A stretch of 64,000 nt of DNA. Source: Limnohabitans sp. Bal53. GTDB taxonomy: Bacteria > Pseudomonadota > Gammaproteobacteria > Burkholderiales > Burkholderiaceae_C. Below are positions 1 to 8,854 of the stretch, piece after piece; the stretch's first letter is position 1, and each line of letters starts with the position of its first letter. Where the stretch lies: contig NZ_NESH01000005.1 in the NCBI RefSeq assembly GCF_003063355.1, positions 62,001-126,000 on the forward strand, given 5' to 3'. Below the pieces are notes generated by a model, which was not told the DNA's origin, searched no databases, and saw only the letters and a program-made list of their open reading frames with translations. A program made the position numbers and the translations under genes.

Positions 1-413
1 GGCACCACCAGGTGCACCGAGCCTTCGGCCTTGACCAATTCTTGTGCACAAGAGTCCACCAAGTTGGATGCTTGTGAGCGGTTGACCGCAATGCCGCCCA
101 GCCAGCGCATGACCGGCCCAAACGGGAACGAAAAGATGCTGCTTTTGCCCATCCAGTAAATTTGCAGGCGCAAGGCAAAGGCCACCATCAAGGTGTAGGG
201 CAAGTCCCAGTTGCTGGTGTGGGGCGCGGCAATGAGCACGCATTTGGTCACCCCTTCAGGCAGTTGGCCCTCAATTTTCCAGCCTGTGGCTTTGAGAAAG
301 GCCAGCGACATGCTGCGCAAGGCGCTGTTGACGATGGGGGTGTCAAAAATGGTGCGGTGCATGGCGCAAGGTCGGTCATCGGAAATCGGCGAGGGCGACA
401 CGCGGGTGCGCAT
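1..413 (-). CDS. 1-acyl-sn-glycerol-3-phosphate acyltransferase-like protein (partial)
   Basis: PlsC-family acyltransferase, likely transferring a fatty acyl group to a (lyso)phospholipid or related acceptor at the inner membrane. The reading frame runs off the left edge, so the C-terminus is missing. The catalytic H-x4-D box is visible as HTSNWD about 60 residues in, followed by a hydrophobic stretch and the GGIAVNR segment typical of block II. The start is placed at the ATG at 413; an internal ATG at 362 is a possible alternative. The family assignment is firm and the exact acceptor is unknown. It is transcribed in the same direction as lrgBA, 72 bases downstream of lrgB. Confidence 0.75.
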   Translation of the reverse strand, partial: MRTRVSPSPISDDRPCAMHRTIFDTPIVNSALRSMSLAFLKATGWKIEGQLPEGVTKCVLIAAPHTSNWDLPYTLMVAFALRLQIYWMGKSSIFSFPFGPVMRWLGGIAVNRSQASNLVDSCAQELVKAEGSVHLVV

Positions 414-485
414 GGCTCGGAGAATCTTGATTATGTCTGGCAAATTACCTGCAATGGCGCCAAGGTGTCGCCACTGGCCACCGCG

Positions 486-1214
486 TTAGTACCACCAAGC
501 CACCGCATACGGGATCAGCATCGCCCCCGCAATGCCATGCAGTCCCATGCCCAGGCTGGCATAGGCCCCGGCCTCGGCATTCACGCTGAAAGCGCGTGAG
601 GTGCCAATGCCGTGCGCGGCCACACCCAGGGCAAAGCCGCGTTGCCACCAAGCTGTCACGCGCAGGGCGTCGAGCACATAGCGGCCCAGCACCGCGCCCA
701 AGATGCCGGTGCTCACCGCAAAAATGGCGGTCAGGGTGGGCGAGGCTTGCACGCGCTCGGCAATGCCCATGGCAATCGGCGCGGTGACCGATTTGGCGAC
801 CAGGCCGCGCACCAGCGCTTCGTCCACGCCCAGCCAACGCGCCATGCCCACCGCCGTCAGCACCGAGGTGATGCCACCTGCCATGAGCGACAGCAGCAAC
901 ACCCCCATGCGCCCCTTGAGCGAGGCAAAGCCTTTGTAAATCGGAATGGCCAGCGACACCGTGGCCGTGCCCAGCAAGAAGTGCACAAACTGCGCGCCTT
1001 CAAAGTATTGCGCATAGGGCATGTCGATCACGCTGATGCCGATGCACACCACCACCACCGCGATCAGCACCGGGTTGGCCAGCGGGTTGCGCTGGCTGCG
1101 CTCGTACAAGGTCAGGCCCAGCAGGTAAGCGCTGAGCGTGAGCACCAAAGCCAGCAGCGGACTGCCTGAGAGGTAGACCCAAATGTCGGAAATGGGCGGC
1201 AAGGTGTTGTTCAT
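486..1214 (-). CDS. lrgB: LrgB/CidB-family membrane protein
   Basis: Integral membrane protein of 242 residues, the second partner of the LrgAB/CidAB pair. Members are linked to murein hydrolase control and, in several bacteria, to export or uptake of pyruvate or glycolate. Multiple hydrophobic segments are visible, and the C-terminal half has the conserved LrgB region (KSVTAPIAMGIAE and AHGIGTSRAF motifs). The start is the ATG at 1214, overlapping the lrgA stop by four bases, so the pair is translationally coupled. The length is normal for the family. The transported solute cannot be read from the sequence; the gcl operon a few kilobases away makes a small organic acid attractive, but that is inference. 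Confidence 0.88.
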   Translation of the reverse strand: MNNTLPPISDIWVYLSGSPLLALVLTLSAYLLGLTLYERSQRNPLANPVLIAVVVVCIGISVIDMPYAQYFEGAQFVHFLLGTATVSLAIPIYKGFASLKGRMGVLLLSLMAGGITSVLTAVGMARWLGVDEALVRGLVAKSVTAPIAMGIAERVQASPTLTAIFAVSTGILGAVLGRYVLDALRVTAWWQRGFALGVAAHGIGTSRAFSVNAEAGAYASLGMGLHGIAGAMLIPYAVAWWY

Positions 1215-1558
1215 GCCGCGCTGTCCTTTTTGGCCAACAGTTTGAGCACCAACGCGGTGACCGCCACCGTGGCCGCCACGCTCAGCACCAGCGCCGCCGT
1301 GATGGCCCAAGCGTTGGCCTGCAAGACGGGCAGGTAAAGCACCACGCCCACCGACGCGGGAATGAACAACAGCCCCAGGTGCTGCAAGATGCCGCTGCCC
1401 ACCAGGTCCATGGACGCGGGCACATGGCCGCGCAGGGCCAAAAACGCCAACAGCAAGACCAGACCCAGCACGGGCCCGGGGATAAAAGGCAGGGCGAACT
1501 TGGAGAGCAGCTCGCCGAGCGCTTGGAAGAGGAAGAGTTGAACGAGGCCTTGGATCAT
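1211..1558 (-). CDS. lrgA: CidA/LrgA-family holin-like membrane protein
   Basis: Small membrane protein of 115 residues with four predicted hydrophobic helices and the family hallmark FIPGPVLGL near residue 30. It is the holin-like partner of LrgB. The chosen start is the ATG at 1558 (MIQGLVQLF). The frame stays open about 35 codons upstream, but that extension is polar and unlike the family. The gene overlaps lrgB by four bases (ATGA), giving a two-gene operon. Similar pairs act in autolysis control or in export of small carboxylates; neither role can be distinguished here. Confidence 0.85.
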   Translation of the reverse strand: MIQGLVQLFLFQALGELLSKFALPFIPGPVLGLVLLLAFLALRGHVPASMDLVGSGILQHLGLLFIPASVGVVLYLPVLQANAWAITAALVLSVAATVAVTALVLKLLAKKDSAA

Positions 1559-1675
1559 GGCCTCAGTGTAGGACAGCTTGAATTTGCGTTGAGGGCAAAA
1601 CACTTGTGAGTCCGACGCCAACAGTGCGACATGCTCGCCGCGGTTGACCGCCGCGCTCGACATCGCGTGCCTTGG

Positions 1676-1990
1676 TTAAACGCCTGAAACCACCAAGTCC
1701 ATTGCTGCGATCAACACGCTGGCTTGTGGTGCCAAATTGCCTACCCGTTCGCGCAAACTGCGTGTGGGTAAGGGCGCTGAATAGTGCGCCAAGGCACGCA
1801 GGCTTTGCCCGTTCACCATGACCATTGGGCAAAGCTTTTCCGGGGATTTTTCAGAAAAATCAATGGAGGCCAGAGGGATGCTCAAGCGCGTGGCCAAGGC
1901 ATCGAGCAAGTCACTTTGAACGACAACCACATAAGGGATGCCGAGTGAAGCGCTTTCGCTGGGGTTCACATAAACGTCGAACTGAGCCAT
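1676..1990 (-). CDS. ccdB: CcdB-family toxin
   Basis: A 104-residue protein that fits the CcdB family: it begins MAQFDVYVNP, has the conserved VVVQSDLLD region near residues 22-30 and ends close to the hydrophobic tail typical of CcdB. CcdB toxins poison DNA gyrase by trapping the cleaved complex; whether this copy is active cannot be told from sequence. It lies six bases downstream of its antitoxin gene, the usual antitoxin-first order. The pair stands between lrgBA and an SDR gene with no mobile element nearby, so it is a chromosomal TA module. Confidence 0.85.
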   Translation of the reverse strand: MAQFDVYVNPSESASLGIPYVVVVQSDLLDALATRLSIPLASIDFSEKSPEKLCPMVMVNGQSLRALAHYSAPLPTRSLRERVGNLAPQASVLIAAMDLVVSGV

Positions 1991-1996
1991 CGCGGT

Positions 1997-2266
1997 TCAC
2001 CAAGGGCGCAGGTCTGCACCCGGTATGCCGTTTTTTTCGACCCAGCTGTTCTGAGCCGCAATCCAGTCACCAAATTCGTTTTCAAATTCTTTTTTTCGCG
2101 TCGCCAGGCTGGTTTTGTTTTGGTTGGCTTGCAAAGCGCGATAGTGATCGGCTGACAGGATGACGGTATCGATCTGGCCCGCCTTTTCCACGAAGACGGG
2201 CTCAACCTTGGCGAGGGCACAAATGCTGCCAAAACGGTTTTTGGCTTCTGTGGCGGTGATTTGCAT
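1997..2266 (-). CDS. Antitoxin with Phd/YefM-like N-terminus and CcdA-like C-terminus
   Basis: An 89-residue antitoxin. The first 45 residues look like a Phd/YefM DNA-binding domain (MQITATEAKNRFG start, then VILSADHYRAL). The last 30 residues (FENEFGDWIAAQNSWVEKNG) resemble the toxin-binding tail of CcdA, including the aromatic-rich end. It would bind and neutralise the CcdB-like product of the next gene and repress their promoter. A GGGAG ribosome binding site lies upstream of the ATG at 2266. The two-part reading is from motif recognition only. Operator candidates lie in the region upstream. Confidence 0.75.
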   Translation of the reverse strand: MQITATEAKNRFGSICALAKVEPVFVEKAGQIDTVILSADHYRALQANQNKTSLATRKKEFENEFGDWIAAQNSWVEKNGIPGADLRPW

Positions 2267-2454
2267 GGTCTGATCTCCCGGTGGATGGCTATTTTAGCTA
2301 AAGCACAACAAGGGCCGGCACAACATCCAAACAAGACTTTGTGATGGCGACTTGGCATCTTCGGCATGCGCATTGGCGCGATCCGATGGTGACGCTTCGC
2401 TCCCTAGCGGCGACCATGGGTCCATTCGCAACACAATCACGAACGGAGTTTTCC
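2267..2454. promoter_or_regulatory. Divergent promoter region between TA module and SDR gene
   Basis: This 188-base region separates the antitoxin gene (minus) from the SDR gene (plus). A perfect ten-base palindrome TTTAGCTAAA lies at 2293-2302, about 30 bases upstream of the antitoxin start. It overlaps a TAAAAT minus-10-like hexamer on the minus strand, a natural position for autorepression. I found no convincing minus-35 element. Confidence 0.4.
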
Positions 2455-3294
2455 ATGGCATCCACATCCCCCGCAAAACAAGTGGCGCTCGTCACCGGCG
2501 CATCGTCCGGTATGGGCAAAGAAACGGCCAAGCGCTTACTGCAAGAGGGCTTGGTGGTTTACGTCGCGGCCCGGCGTGTGGCGCAAATGGAAGACCTGCG
2601 GGCCTTGGGCGCGATACCGCTGCAGATGGACATTTCGGTGGATGCCGACATCGTCGCTGCCGTGAACACCATCACCCAAGGCCATGGGGGCATCGACGTG
2701 CTGGTCAACAACGCGGGCTTTGGCATGTACGGCGCGATGGAAGATTCGACCTTGGCCGATGCCCGCTACCAGTTTGAGGTCAACCTGTTTGGGATGGCCC
2801 GGCTCACGCAATTGGCCCTGCCGCACATGCGCCGCCAAGGGGCGGGCAAGGTCATCAACATCTCGTCCATGGGCGGCAAGATGTACACCCCGCTGGGCTC
2901 GTGGTACCACGCCACCAAGCATGCGGTGGAGGGCTGGAGCGATTGCTTGCGCCTCGAGCTGGCCCCCTTTGGCATTCAGGTGGTGATCATCGAGCCCGGT
3001 GTGATTGCCACCGAATGGGGTGGCGTGATGCTCGAGCCCATGCTGGCGCGTTCGGGCCAAGGCCCTTACCAAGCTATGGCGCAGGGCATGGCCAAGGCGA
3101 TGCGCAGCACCTATGCCAAAGCGGGCGCCGCCTCGCCCCCTTCGGTGGTAGCCGATGCCATACTGCAGGCTGTGCGTTCGCGCCGCCCCAAAACCCGTTA
3201 CGTCATCGGCAAAATGGCCAAGCCCTTGATGTTCATCCGCAAGTATTTCGGGGACCGCTTCTTTGACATGGCCATCATGAGCCAGGCCAAGTAA
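2455..3294 (+). CDS. SDR-family NAD(P)-dependent oxidoreductase
   Basis: Classical short-chain dehydrogenase/reductase of 279 residues. The cofactor motif TGASSGMG is at residues 14-21, the structural NNAG at 85-88, the catalytic serine in INISS near 137, and the active-site YHATK (Y151, K155). The residues after the second beta strand (AARR) suggest NADP preference. The start is the ATG at 2455; the open frame upstream runs through the promoter region and has no ribosome binding site. The substrate is unknown; SDRs of this type often act on carbonyls of lipids or steroids. The AraC regulator gene follows 36 bases downstream. Confidence 0.9.
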   Translation: MASTSPAKQVALVTGASSGMGKETAKRLLQEGLVVYVAARRVAQMEDLRALGAIPLQMDISVDADIVAAVNTITQGHGGIDVLVNNAGFGMYGAMEDSTLADARYQFEVNLFGMARLTQLALPHMRRQGAGKVINISSMGGKMYTPLGSWYHATKHAVEGWSDCLRLELAPFGIQVVIIEPGVIATEWGGVMLEPMLARSGQGPYQAMAQGMAKAMRSTYAKAGAASPPSVVADAILQAVRSRRPKTRYVIGKMAKPLMFIRKYFGDRFFDMAIMSQAK

Positions 3295-3330
3295 GCCTCA
3301 TCCACAATACACGCCAGAAAGCCCCCTACC

Positions 3331-4350
3331 GTGAAACAGGCCACACGCTTTTCTGTGCAGATGGGTTGGAAACTGCTCATCCTCGACATGGGCTACGCCC
3401 CCGCCGATGTGCTGAGCTTGGCGCGGCTGCCGGGTGACCTGTTTGCACGCCCGGGGGGTGCGAGTTTGTCGCCCGCGCAGTACTTTGACCTGTGGCGCGG
3501 ACTGGAGCAGGCCGCCGCTGGCGACGAGTTGGCCCTCAAACTCGCGCAAGCCATGTCGGTGGAGGCCTTTGACCCGGCCATGTTCGCCTGCCTGTGCAGC
3601 CCCGACCTGAACACGGCGCTGCAGCGGCTGGCGCATTACAAACGCCTGATGTGTCCCTTGCACATGGTGGTCGACATCCAAGCAGACCGCACGCGGGTCA
3701 CGCTCAGCTGCTACGGCAGCGACGAACCGATTCCCCGCAGCTTGGGGGTGTCGGAACTGGCGTTTTTCACGCAACTGGCACGCTTGGGCTCGCGCGAGCG
3801 CATCGAGCCCTTGTCCGCCTCGGTTCCCGATGTGCCCTTGAACCTGGCGCCCTATCAGGCGTACCTGGGCTGTGCTTTGGGGGCCTCTGAACAGATCCAA
3901 GTGACGTTTTCGGCGCAAGATGCGCGGCGTCCTTTTTTGACCGACAACATGGCCATGTGGGCCACGTTTGAGCCTGCCCTCAACAGCCGGCTGTCTGAGT
4001 TGGATGTGCAAGCGAGCTTGCGCGAGCGGGTGCGGGCTGTTTTGCTGGAGACGCTGCCGGCCGGCATCAGCAGCATCGACGCTGTGGCCCAGCGCTTGGC
4101 CATCAGCAAACGCTCTTTGCAGCGGCAGTTGGCCGACGAGTCGGTGGGGTTTCAAGAACTGCTCAGCGAGGTGCGCCATGAACTGGCGCGGCATTACCTG
4201 AGCCGCACCGACATTTCAGCCGGCGAGATTTCGTGGCTGCTGGGCTTTCAGGAAAGCAACTCCTTCATCCGGGCCTTTAGAAGCTGGACGGGCACCACGC
4301 CGGCGGCCTATCGGCAGGGGCGGTTGCCCCTGGGTTCTGGCGTGCATTGA
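3331..4350 (+). CDS. AraC-family transcriptional regulator
   Basis: Regulator of 339 residues with an N-terminal arabinose-binding-like domain of the OruR/ArgR type (roughly residues 15-200) and a C-terminal AraC double helix-turn-helix (roughly 240-335). The second HTH shows the family signature ending in FIRAFRSWTGTTPAAYR. It follows the SDR gene closely and in the same direction, so it may control that gene. The effector is unknown. Its stop is ten bases from the end of the convergent deaminase gene. Confidence 0.88.
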   Translation: MKQATRFSVQMGWKLLILDMGYAPADVLSLARLPGDLFARPGGASLSPAQYFDLWRGLEQAAAGDELALKLAQAMSVEAFDPAMFACLCSPDLNTALQRLAHYKRLMCPLHMVVDIQADRTRVTLSCYGSDEPIPRSLGVSELAFFTQLARLGSRERIEPLSASVPDVPLNLAPYQAYLGCALGASEQIQVTFSAQDARRPFLTDNMAMWATFEPALNSRLSELDVQASLRERVRAVLLETLPAGISSIDAVAQRLAISKRSLQRQLADESVGFQELLSEVRHELARHYLSRTDISAGEISWLLGFQESNSFIRAFRSWTGTTPAAYRQGRLPLGSGVH

Positions 4351-4360
4351 TTAGCGCTTG

Positions 4361-5764
4361 TCAGTTCACACCCAAGGCCAACTGCATCGCCAGTTGGTTG
4401 TGACGCTCAACCAGCGGCCCCATGTCCACCGTGGTGATCTGGCCTTGACGCACCACCACGCGGCCGTTCACGATGGTGTAGTCGGCGTTGTCACTGGCGC
4501 ACAGCAAGAGTGCCCCCACCGGGTCGTGCACCGCGCCGCCCGCCATGCTGAGCGTGTCGGTGCGGAACATGGCGATGTCGGCGCAAAACCCCTCTTTGAT
4601 TTGCCCCAACTCGTGGGCACGGCCCAGCACCTCGGTGCCGCCGCGAGTGGCCAGGCGCAGGGCGTCGCGGGGTGTCATCTCGGCGGGGCCGTGGTCACAG
4701 CCGAAGGGTTCCAATGCTCTGCCCACACGCGCCAACAACATGGCCTGGCGGGCTTCGTTCAGCAAATTCGCCGCATCGTTGCTGGCGCTGCCGTCTACAC
4801 CCAGGCCAATGGGCACGCCCGCGTCGAGCATTTTTCGAAGGGGCAAGATGCCGCTGGCCAGGCGCATGTTGCTGCACGGGCAGTGGGCAATGCCCGTGCG
4901 CGTGCGTGCAAACAAATAGGTGCCTTCGTCGTCGAGTTTGACGCCGTGGGCGTGCCACACATCGTGGCCCACCCAGCCCAAATCTTCGGCGTATTGCGCG
5001 GGGGTGCAGTTGAACTTTTCGCGGGTGTAGGCGATGTCGTGGTCGTTTTCGGCCAAGTGGGTGTGCAAGCGAACACCTTGGGCGCGGGCGAGCTTTGCCG
5101 ATTCGCGCATCAGGTCCTGGCTCACGCTGAAAGGTGAGCAGGGGGCAACGGCCACATGCGTCATCGCACCGAAGCTGGCGTCGTGCCATCTTTCAATCAG
5201 GCGCTGGGTTTCTTTCAGGATGGCAGGTTCTTGCTCGACCACACGGTCGGGTGGCAAACCGCCTTGGCTCTCGCCCACACTCATGCTGCCGCGTGTGGCC
5301 GTGAAGCGCATGCCGATGGTGTGCGCCGCTTCAATGCTGTCGTCCAACCGCACGCCGTTGGGGTAGATGTAGAGGTGGTCACTGCTGGTGGTGCAGCCGC
5401 TCAGCAGGAGTTCTGCCATGGCCACTTGGCCCGACACGCGCACCATCTCGGGTGTCAGGCCCACCCAGATCGGGTACAGCCCCTTGAGCCAAGAAAACAG
5501 CTCGGCGTTTTGCACCGACGGAATCGCCCGCGTGAGCGACTGGTACATGTGGTGGTGGGTGTTGATCAGGCCGGGCACCACCACATGGTGGTGGGCGTCA
5601 ATGACCTCGTCCACTTGGGTCAACAGGGCGTCGGTGCTTTCAGCGGCTTGGATGATGCGCTCAATGCGTCCATCGCGGATGAGAAGCGAAGCGTCTTTTA
5701 GTTCGGTGTTGGCATCGTCTTGGGTGGCAATACAGCGGGCGCGGTGAATCAGCAGGGTGGGCAT
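4361..5764 (-). CDS. 8-oxoguanine deaminase-like amidohydrolase
   Basis: Metal-dependent amidohydrolase of 467 residues, best matching the 8-oxoguanine deaminase branch of the TrzN/AtzB-type superfamily. These enzymes hydrolyse 8-oxoguanine to uric acid and ammonia. Visible metal-site elements are the H-x-H at residues 70-72 (GLINTHHH), a histidine in HTHLAEND near 240, HAHGVKL near 275, and the aspartate in GLGVDGSASND near 325. The NDxAN motif after it is characteristic of this branch. Other purine genes in the window (guaD, xdhAB, adenine deaminase) fit the assignment. A related triazine or pterin substrate cannot be excluded. Confidence 0.78.
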   Translation of the reverse strand: MPTLLIHRARCIATQDDANTELKDASLLIRDGRIERIIQAAESTDALLTQVDEVIDAHHHVVVPGLINTHHHMYQSLTRAIPSVQNAELFSWLKGLYPIWVGLTPEMVRVSGQVAMAELLLSGCTTSSDHLYIYPNGVRLDDSIEAAHTIGMRFTATRGSMSVGESQGGLPPDRVVEQEPAILKETQRLIERWHDASFGAMTHVAVAPCSPFSVSQDLMRESAKLARAQGVRLHTHLAENDHDIAYTREKFNCTPAQYAEDLGWVGHDVWHAHGVKLDDEGTYLFARTRTGIAHCPCSNMRLASGILPLRKMLDAGVPIGLGVDGSASNDAANLLNEARQAMLLARVGRALEPFGCDHGPAEMTPRDALRLATRGGTEVLGRAHELGQIKEGFCADIAMFRTDTLSMAGGAVHDPVGALLLCASDNADYTIVNGRVVVRQGQITTVDMGPLVERHNQLAMQLALGVN

Positions 5765-5998
5765 GGACGTGTCCTTGTGGGCAATGAATCAGGCGTATGA
5801 ATCAAACGGGTTCATCAATCGTATGAATAATTCACGGCCGAATCCCCGCTGTCCTTTAAATTTCAAGGCGCCTGGGCGAGCACCGCGTTGCCGAGCGGAC
5901 CGGGCTGTGCTGGTTGTGCAGTTTGTCATTGCACGGGCCTGATTGTGCCGCAAGCACAGGGGCCTTTTGTAGGGGGTGGACGGACCGGAACCGCTTCA
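5765..5998. promoter_or_regulatory. Upstream region of the deaminase gene with direct repeats
   Basis: This 234-base stretch lies upstream of the deaminase start and downstream of a LysR gene. It carries two copies of CGTATGAAT at 5794-5802 and 5820-5828, spaced 26 bases, just upstream of the deaminase start codon. They could be an operator or simple AT-rich coincidence. A GC hairpin around 5934-5968 is not followed by a useful T-run for the genes present. Confidence 0.3.
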
Positions 5999-6907
5999 TC
6001 AGTTCTGTAGCCAATAGCCGGGTTTGGCGTAGATTTTCTTAAGGTGCTCAATGAAGAACCGTACTTTGGCAGGCAAGTGCTTTTGTTGCGGATAGACGGC
6101 AAGAATGTCATAGGCGGGGAGGGCGAAGTCGTCCAACACGGTCACCAGTTCGCCGCTTTGCAGCTGCTTTTGTATCTCCCAGGTGGAACGCCAGCCCAGC
6201 CCCAGGCCTTCGCTGACCCAGCGGTGCAGAAGTTCGCCGTCGTTGCAATCCAGGTTGCCCTCGACTTTGACCGTGACGGCTTTGCCGTCTTTTTGAAAGT
6301 ACCAACCCCGTTGTTGCCCTCCTTGTAGGTTAAAGGCCAGGCAGTTGTGCTGGCGCAGATCGTCCAGGGTTTGGGGTTTGCCGCGGCGCTGAAAGTAAGC
6401 GGGTGTGCCGCACACCACCCGCTGGTTGGTGGCCAGCTTGATGGCCACAAAGTTGGGGTCAATTTGTCCCCCGATGCGCAGCCCCAGGTCGTAGCCTTCG
6501 CGCACCAGATCCACCACACGGTCGGTAAGGTTGAAGGAAATTTGCACTGCCGGGTTGGCCGCCAAAAATGCGCTGGCATGTGGGGCAACGTGCAAGCGCC
6601 CAAACGCGGCAGGGGCTGACACGATCAAGTGGCCGCTGGCGCGTTGGTGTTGCGAGGAAACAGCCCGTTCGGCCTCGTCCCAGCGGGCCAGCAATTGGCG
6701 GCATTCGTCCAGATAGCTGGCCCCCTGATCGGTCAGAGTGAGGCGACGGGTGGTGCGAATCACCAGTTGCGTCCCCAGTCGTTGCTCAAGGGCGTCCAGG
6801 CGGCGGCCCATCATGACCGGCGTGACCCCCTCTGCGAGTGCAGCGGCAGCCAAACTGCCATGGTCCATGACCTGAACAAATGCGTCGATTTCCTTGAAGC
6901 GGTCCAC
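5999..6907 (-). CDS. LysR-family regulator of the glyoxylate operon
   Basis: LysR-type activator of about 302 residues with an N-terminal winged HTH and a C-terminal effector domain containing RGWYFQKDGK and similar segments. The start is set at a GTG at 6907 (VDRFKEIDAF), because GGGAGG lies five bases upstream. An in-frame TTG at 6928 is an alternative but lacks a ribosome site. It is transcribed divergently from gcl, the usual arrangement for a LysR gene and its target. A palindrome in the shared promoter region is a candidate binding site. The ligand is not known. Confidence 0.85.
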   Translation of the reverse strand: MDRFKEIDAFVQVMDHGSLAAAALAEGVTPVMMGRRLDALEQRLGTQLVIRTTRRLTLTDQGASYLDECRQLLARWDEAERAVSSQHQRASGHLIVSAPAAFGRLHVAPHASAFLAANPAVQISFNLTDRVVDLVREGYDLGLRIGGQIDPNFVAIKLATNQRVVCGTPAYFQRRGKPQTLDDLRQHNCLAFNLQGGQQRGWYFQKDGKAVTVKVEGNLDCNDGELLHRWVSEGLGLGWRSTWEIQKQLQSGELVTVLDDFALPAYDILAVYPQQKHLPAKVRFFIEHLKKIYAKPGYWLQN

Positions 6908-6925
6908 TTTGGCCTCCCGTTGGTT

Positions 6926-6942
6926 CAATACCCAGAGTATTG
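6926..6942. promoter_or_regulatory. Candidate LysR binding palindrome upstream of gcl
   Basis: CAATAC-N5-GTATTG, a perfect six-base inverted repeat with a five-base spacer. It fits the T-N11-A layout of LysR boxes and sits between the LysR gene and gcl, about 90 bases upstream of gcl. Confidence 0.5.
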
Positions 6943-7030
6943 AATGAAAGTACCTGCAATGCTATTCCCAAACTTCATGTCCATCAATAGCATCGTCCCC
7001 AGTTTGATTCAACTTTCAAAAGGAAACCCG

Positions 7031-8821
7031 ATGACCCGCATGACCGCTGTTGAAGCCGCAATTTGCGTGATGGAAAAAGAAGGCATTACCCAGGCCTTTG
7101 GTGTGCCTGGGGCCGCCATCAACCCGATGTATGCCGCACTGCGCAAGCGTGGCCAGATTGCCCATGTGCTGGCCCGGCACGTCGAGGGGGCATCGCACAT
7201 GGCCGAGGGTTATACCCGGGCCCATGCCGGTCAGATCGGGGTCTGCATTGGCACCTCGGGGCCCGCCGGGACCGACATGATCACAGGTTTGTATTCGGCC
7301 ATTGCCGACAGCATTCCGATCTTGTGCATCACCGGGCAGGCCCCCCGGGCGCGTTTGTACAAAGAAGATTTCCAGGCAGTTGACATCGAAAGCATTGCCA
7401 AACCCGTGACCAAGTGGTCGGTGACGGTGCGCGAACCGGCCCAGGTGCCATGGGCTTTTCAGCAGGCTTTCCACCTGATGCGTTCGGGCCGTCCCGGCCC
7501 GGTGTTGATCGATTTGCCGATTGACGTGCAATTGGCAGAAATCGAATTCGACATCGACACTTACACACCGCTGCCGGTTTACAAGCCTGCCGCCAGCTTG
7601 GCCCAAATCAACAAGGCGTTTGACATGCTGATGAGTGCCGACAAGCCGCTGATTGTGGCCGGTGGCGGCATCATCAACGCCGATGCCAGCGATTTGCTGG
7701 TCGAGTTCGCTGAGATCACGGGCATTCCGGTCATCCCGACTTTGATGGGCTGGGGCAGCATCCCGGACGATCACCCTCTGATGGCGGGCATGTGTGGCTT
7801 GCAAACCAGCCACCGTTATGGCAACGCCACCATGCTGGCCAGTGACTTTGTTCTGGGCATTGGCAACCGCTGGGCCAATCGCCACACCGGCTCGGTCGAC
7901 ACCTATACCAAGGGCCGCCGCTTTGTCCATGTCGACATCGAGCCGACCCAGATTGGCCGTGTGTTCATGCCCGATTACGGCATCGTGTCGGACGCCAAGG
8001 CCGCCCTTGCCCTGTTTGTGCAGGTGGCGCGCGAACGTCAAGCCGCCGGTACTTTGCACGATTATTCCGAGTGGGCTGAGCGCTGTACCGAGCGAAAGCG
8101 CCTCATGCTGCGCAAAAGCCATTACACCGAAACCCCGATCAAACCCATGCGCGTTTACGAAGAGATGAACAAGGCTTTCGGACGCGATGCCATTTACGTC
8201 AGCACCATCGGTTTGTCGCAAATTGCCGGTGCGCAGTTTCTGAACGTTTTTGGTCCACGGCAGTGGATCAACTGTGGTCAGGCGGGGCCTTTGGGTTGGA
8301 CCATTCCGGCCGCTCTGGGGGTGGTGGCTTCGGACCCTACGCGCACCGTGGTGGGTTTGTCGGGTGACTATGACTTCCAGTTCCTGATTGAAGAGCTGGC
8401 GGTGGGGGCGCAGTTTGGTTTGCCTTATGTGCATGTGCTGGTCAACAACAGCTATCTGGGCTTGATTCGCCAGGCGCAGCGTCAGTTCGACATGGACTAT
8501 TGCGTGCAACTGGCCTTTGACAACCAGAACGTTGAAGACCCGGCACTGAAAGGCTTTGGTGTGGACCACCACGCCGTGGTGCTGGGTTTGGGTTGCAAGG
8601 CGCTGCGCGTGACTGACCCTGAAAAAATTGGCGATGCCTTGGTGCAAGCCCAAGCCATGGCACGGCAGTTTCGCGTGCCCGTGGTGGTGGAGGTGATTTT
8701 GGAAAAAGTGACCAATGTGGCCATGGGTACAGAGATTGACCGCATCAATGAATTTGAAGCCATTGACTGCCGCCACCCTGAAGGCCTAAAGGGCTTGGAG
8801 TTGGCGGGCTTGCTGGAGTAA
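7031..8821 (+). CDS. gcl: Glyoxylate carboligase (tartronate-semialdehyde synthase)
   Basis: ThDP- and FAD-binding enzyme of 596 residues that joins two glyoxylates to tartronate semialdehyde and CO2 in the cytoplasm. The N-terminal part has the [13 protein letters not shown] segment, in which valine stands where most ThDP enzymes have the catalytic glutamate, a hallmark of Gcl. The C-terminal ThDP motif reads [14 protein letters not shown]. The start is the ATG at 7031, after an AAAAGGAAA ribosome site; the open frame continues about 29 codons upstream through the promoter. It is the first gene of gcl-hyi-glxR-ttuD, which turns glyoxylate from allantoin, purines or glycolate into a phosphorylated C3 compound. 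Confidence 0.96.
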   Translation: MTRMTAVEAAICVMEKEGITQAFGVPGAAINPMYAALRKRGQIAHVLARHVEGASHMAEGYTRAHAGQIGVCIGTSGPAGTDMITGLYSAIADSIPILCITGQAPRARLYKEDFQAVDIESIAKPVTKWSVTVREPAQVPWAFQQAFHLMRSGRPGPVLIDLPIDVQLAEIEFDIDTYTPLPVYKPAASLAQINKAFDMLMSADKPLIVAGGGIINADASDLLVEFAEITGIPVIPTLMGWGSIPDDHPLMAGMCGLQTSHRYGNATMLASDFVLGIGNRWANRHTGSVDTYTKGRRFVHVDIEPTQIGRVFMPDYGIVSDAKAALALFVQVARERQAAGTLHDYSEWAERCTERKRLMLRKSHYTETPIKPMRVYEEMNKAFGRDAIYVSTIGLSQIAGAQFLNVFGPRQWINCGQAGPLGWTIPAALGVVASDPTRTVVGLSGDYDFQFLIEELAVGAQFGLPYVHVLVNNSYLGLIRQAQRQFDMDYCVQLAFDNQNVEDPALKGFGVDHHAVVLGLGCKALRVTDPEKIGDALVQAQAMARQFRVPVVVEVILEKVTNVAMGTEIDRINEFEAIDCRHPEGLKGLELAGLLE

Positions 8822-8854
8822 TCGGTTCATTTTTTAGAGCACAGGAGTTTTGTC

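Noticed and set aside
5934..5970. A GC-rich hairpin as terminator of the LysR gene
   Set aside because: The LysR gene reads in the other direction past this site without a following T-run; no plus-strand gene ends here.
7016..8776. A minus-strand open frame of nearly 590 codons opposite gcl
   Set aside because: Shadow of the gcl gene; low-complexity composition and no start signal. The same reasoning removes the long opposite frames over glxR/ttuD (9251-10894) and xdhB (20504-22648).
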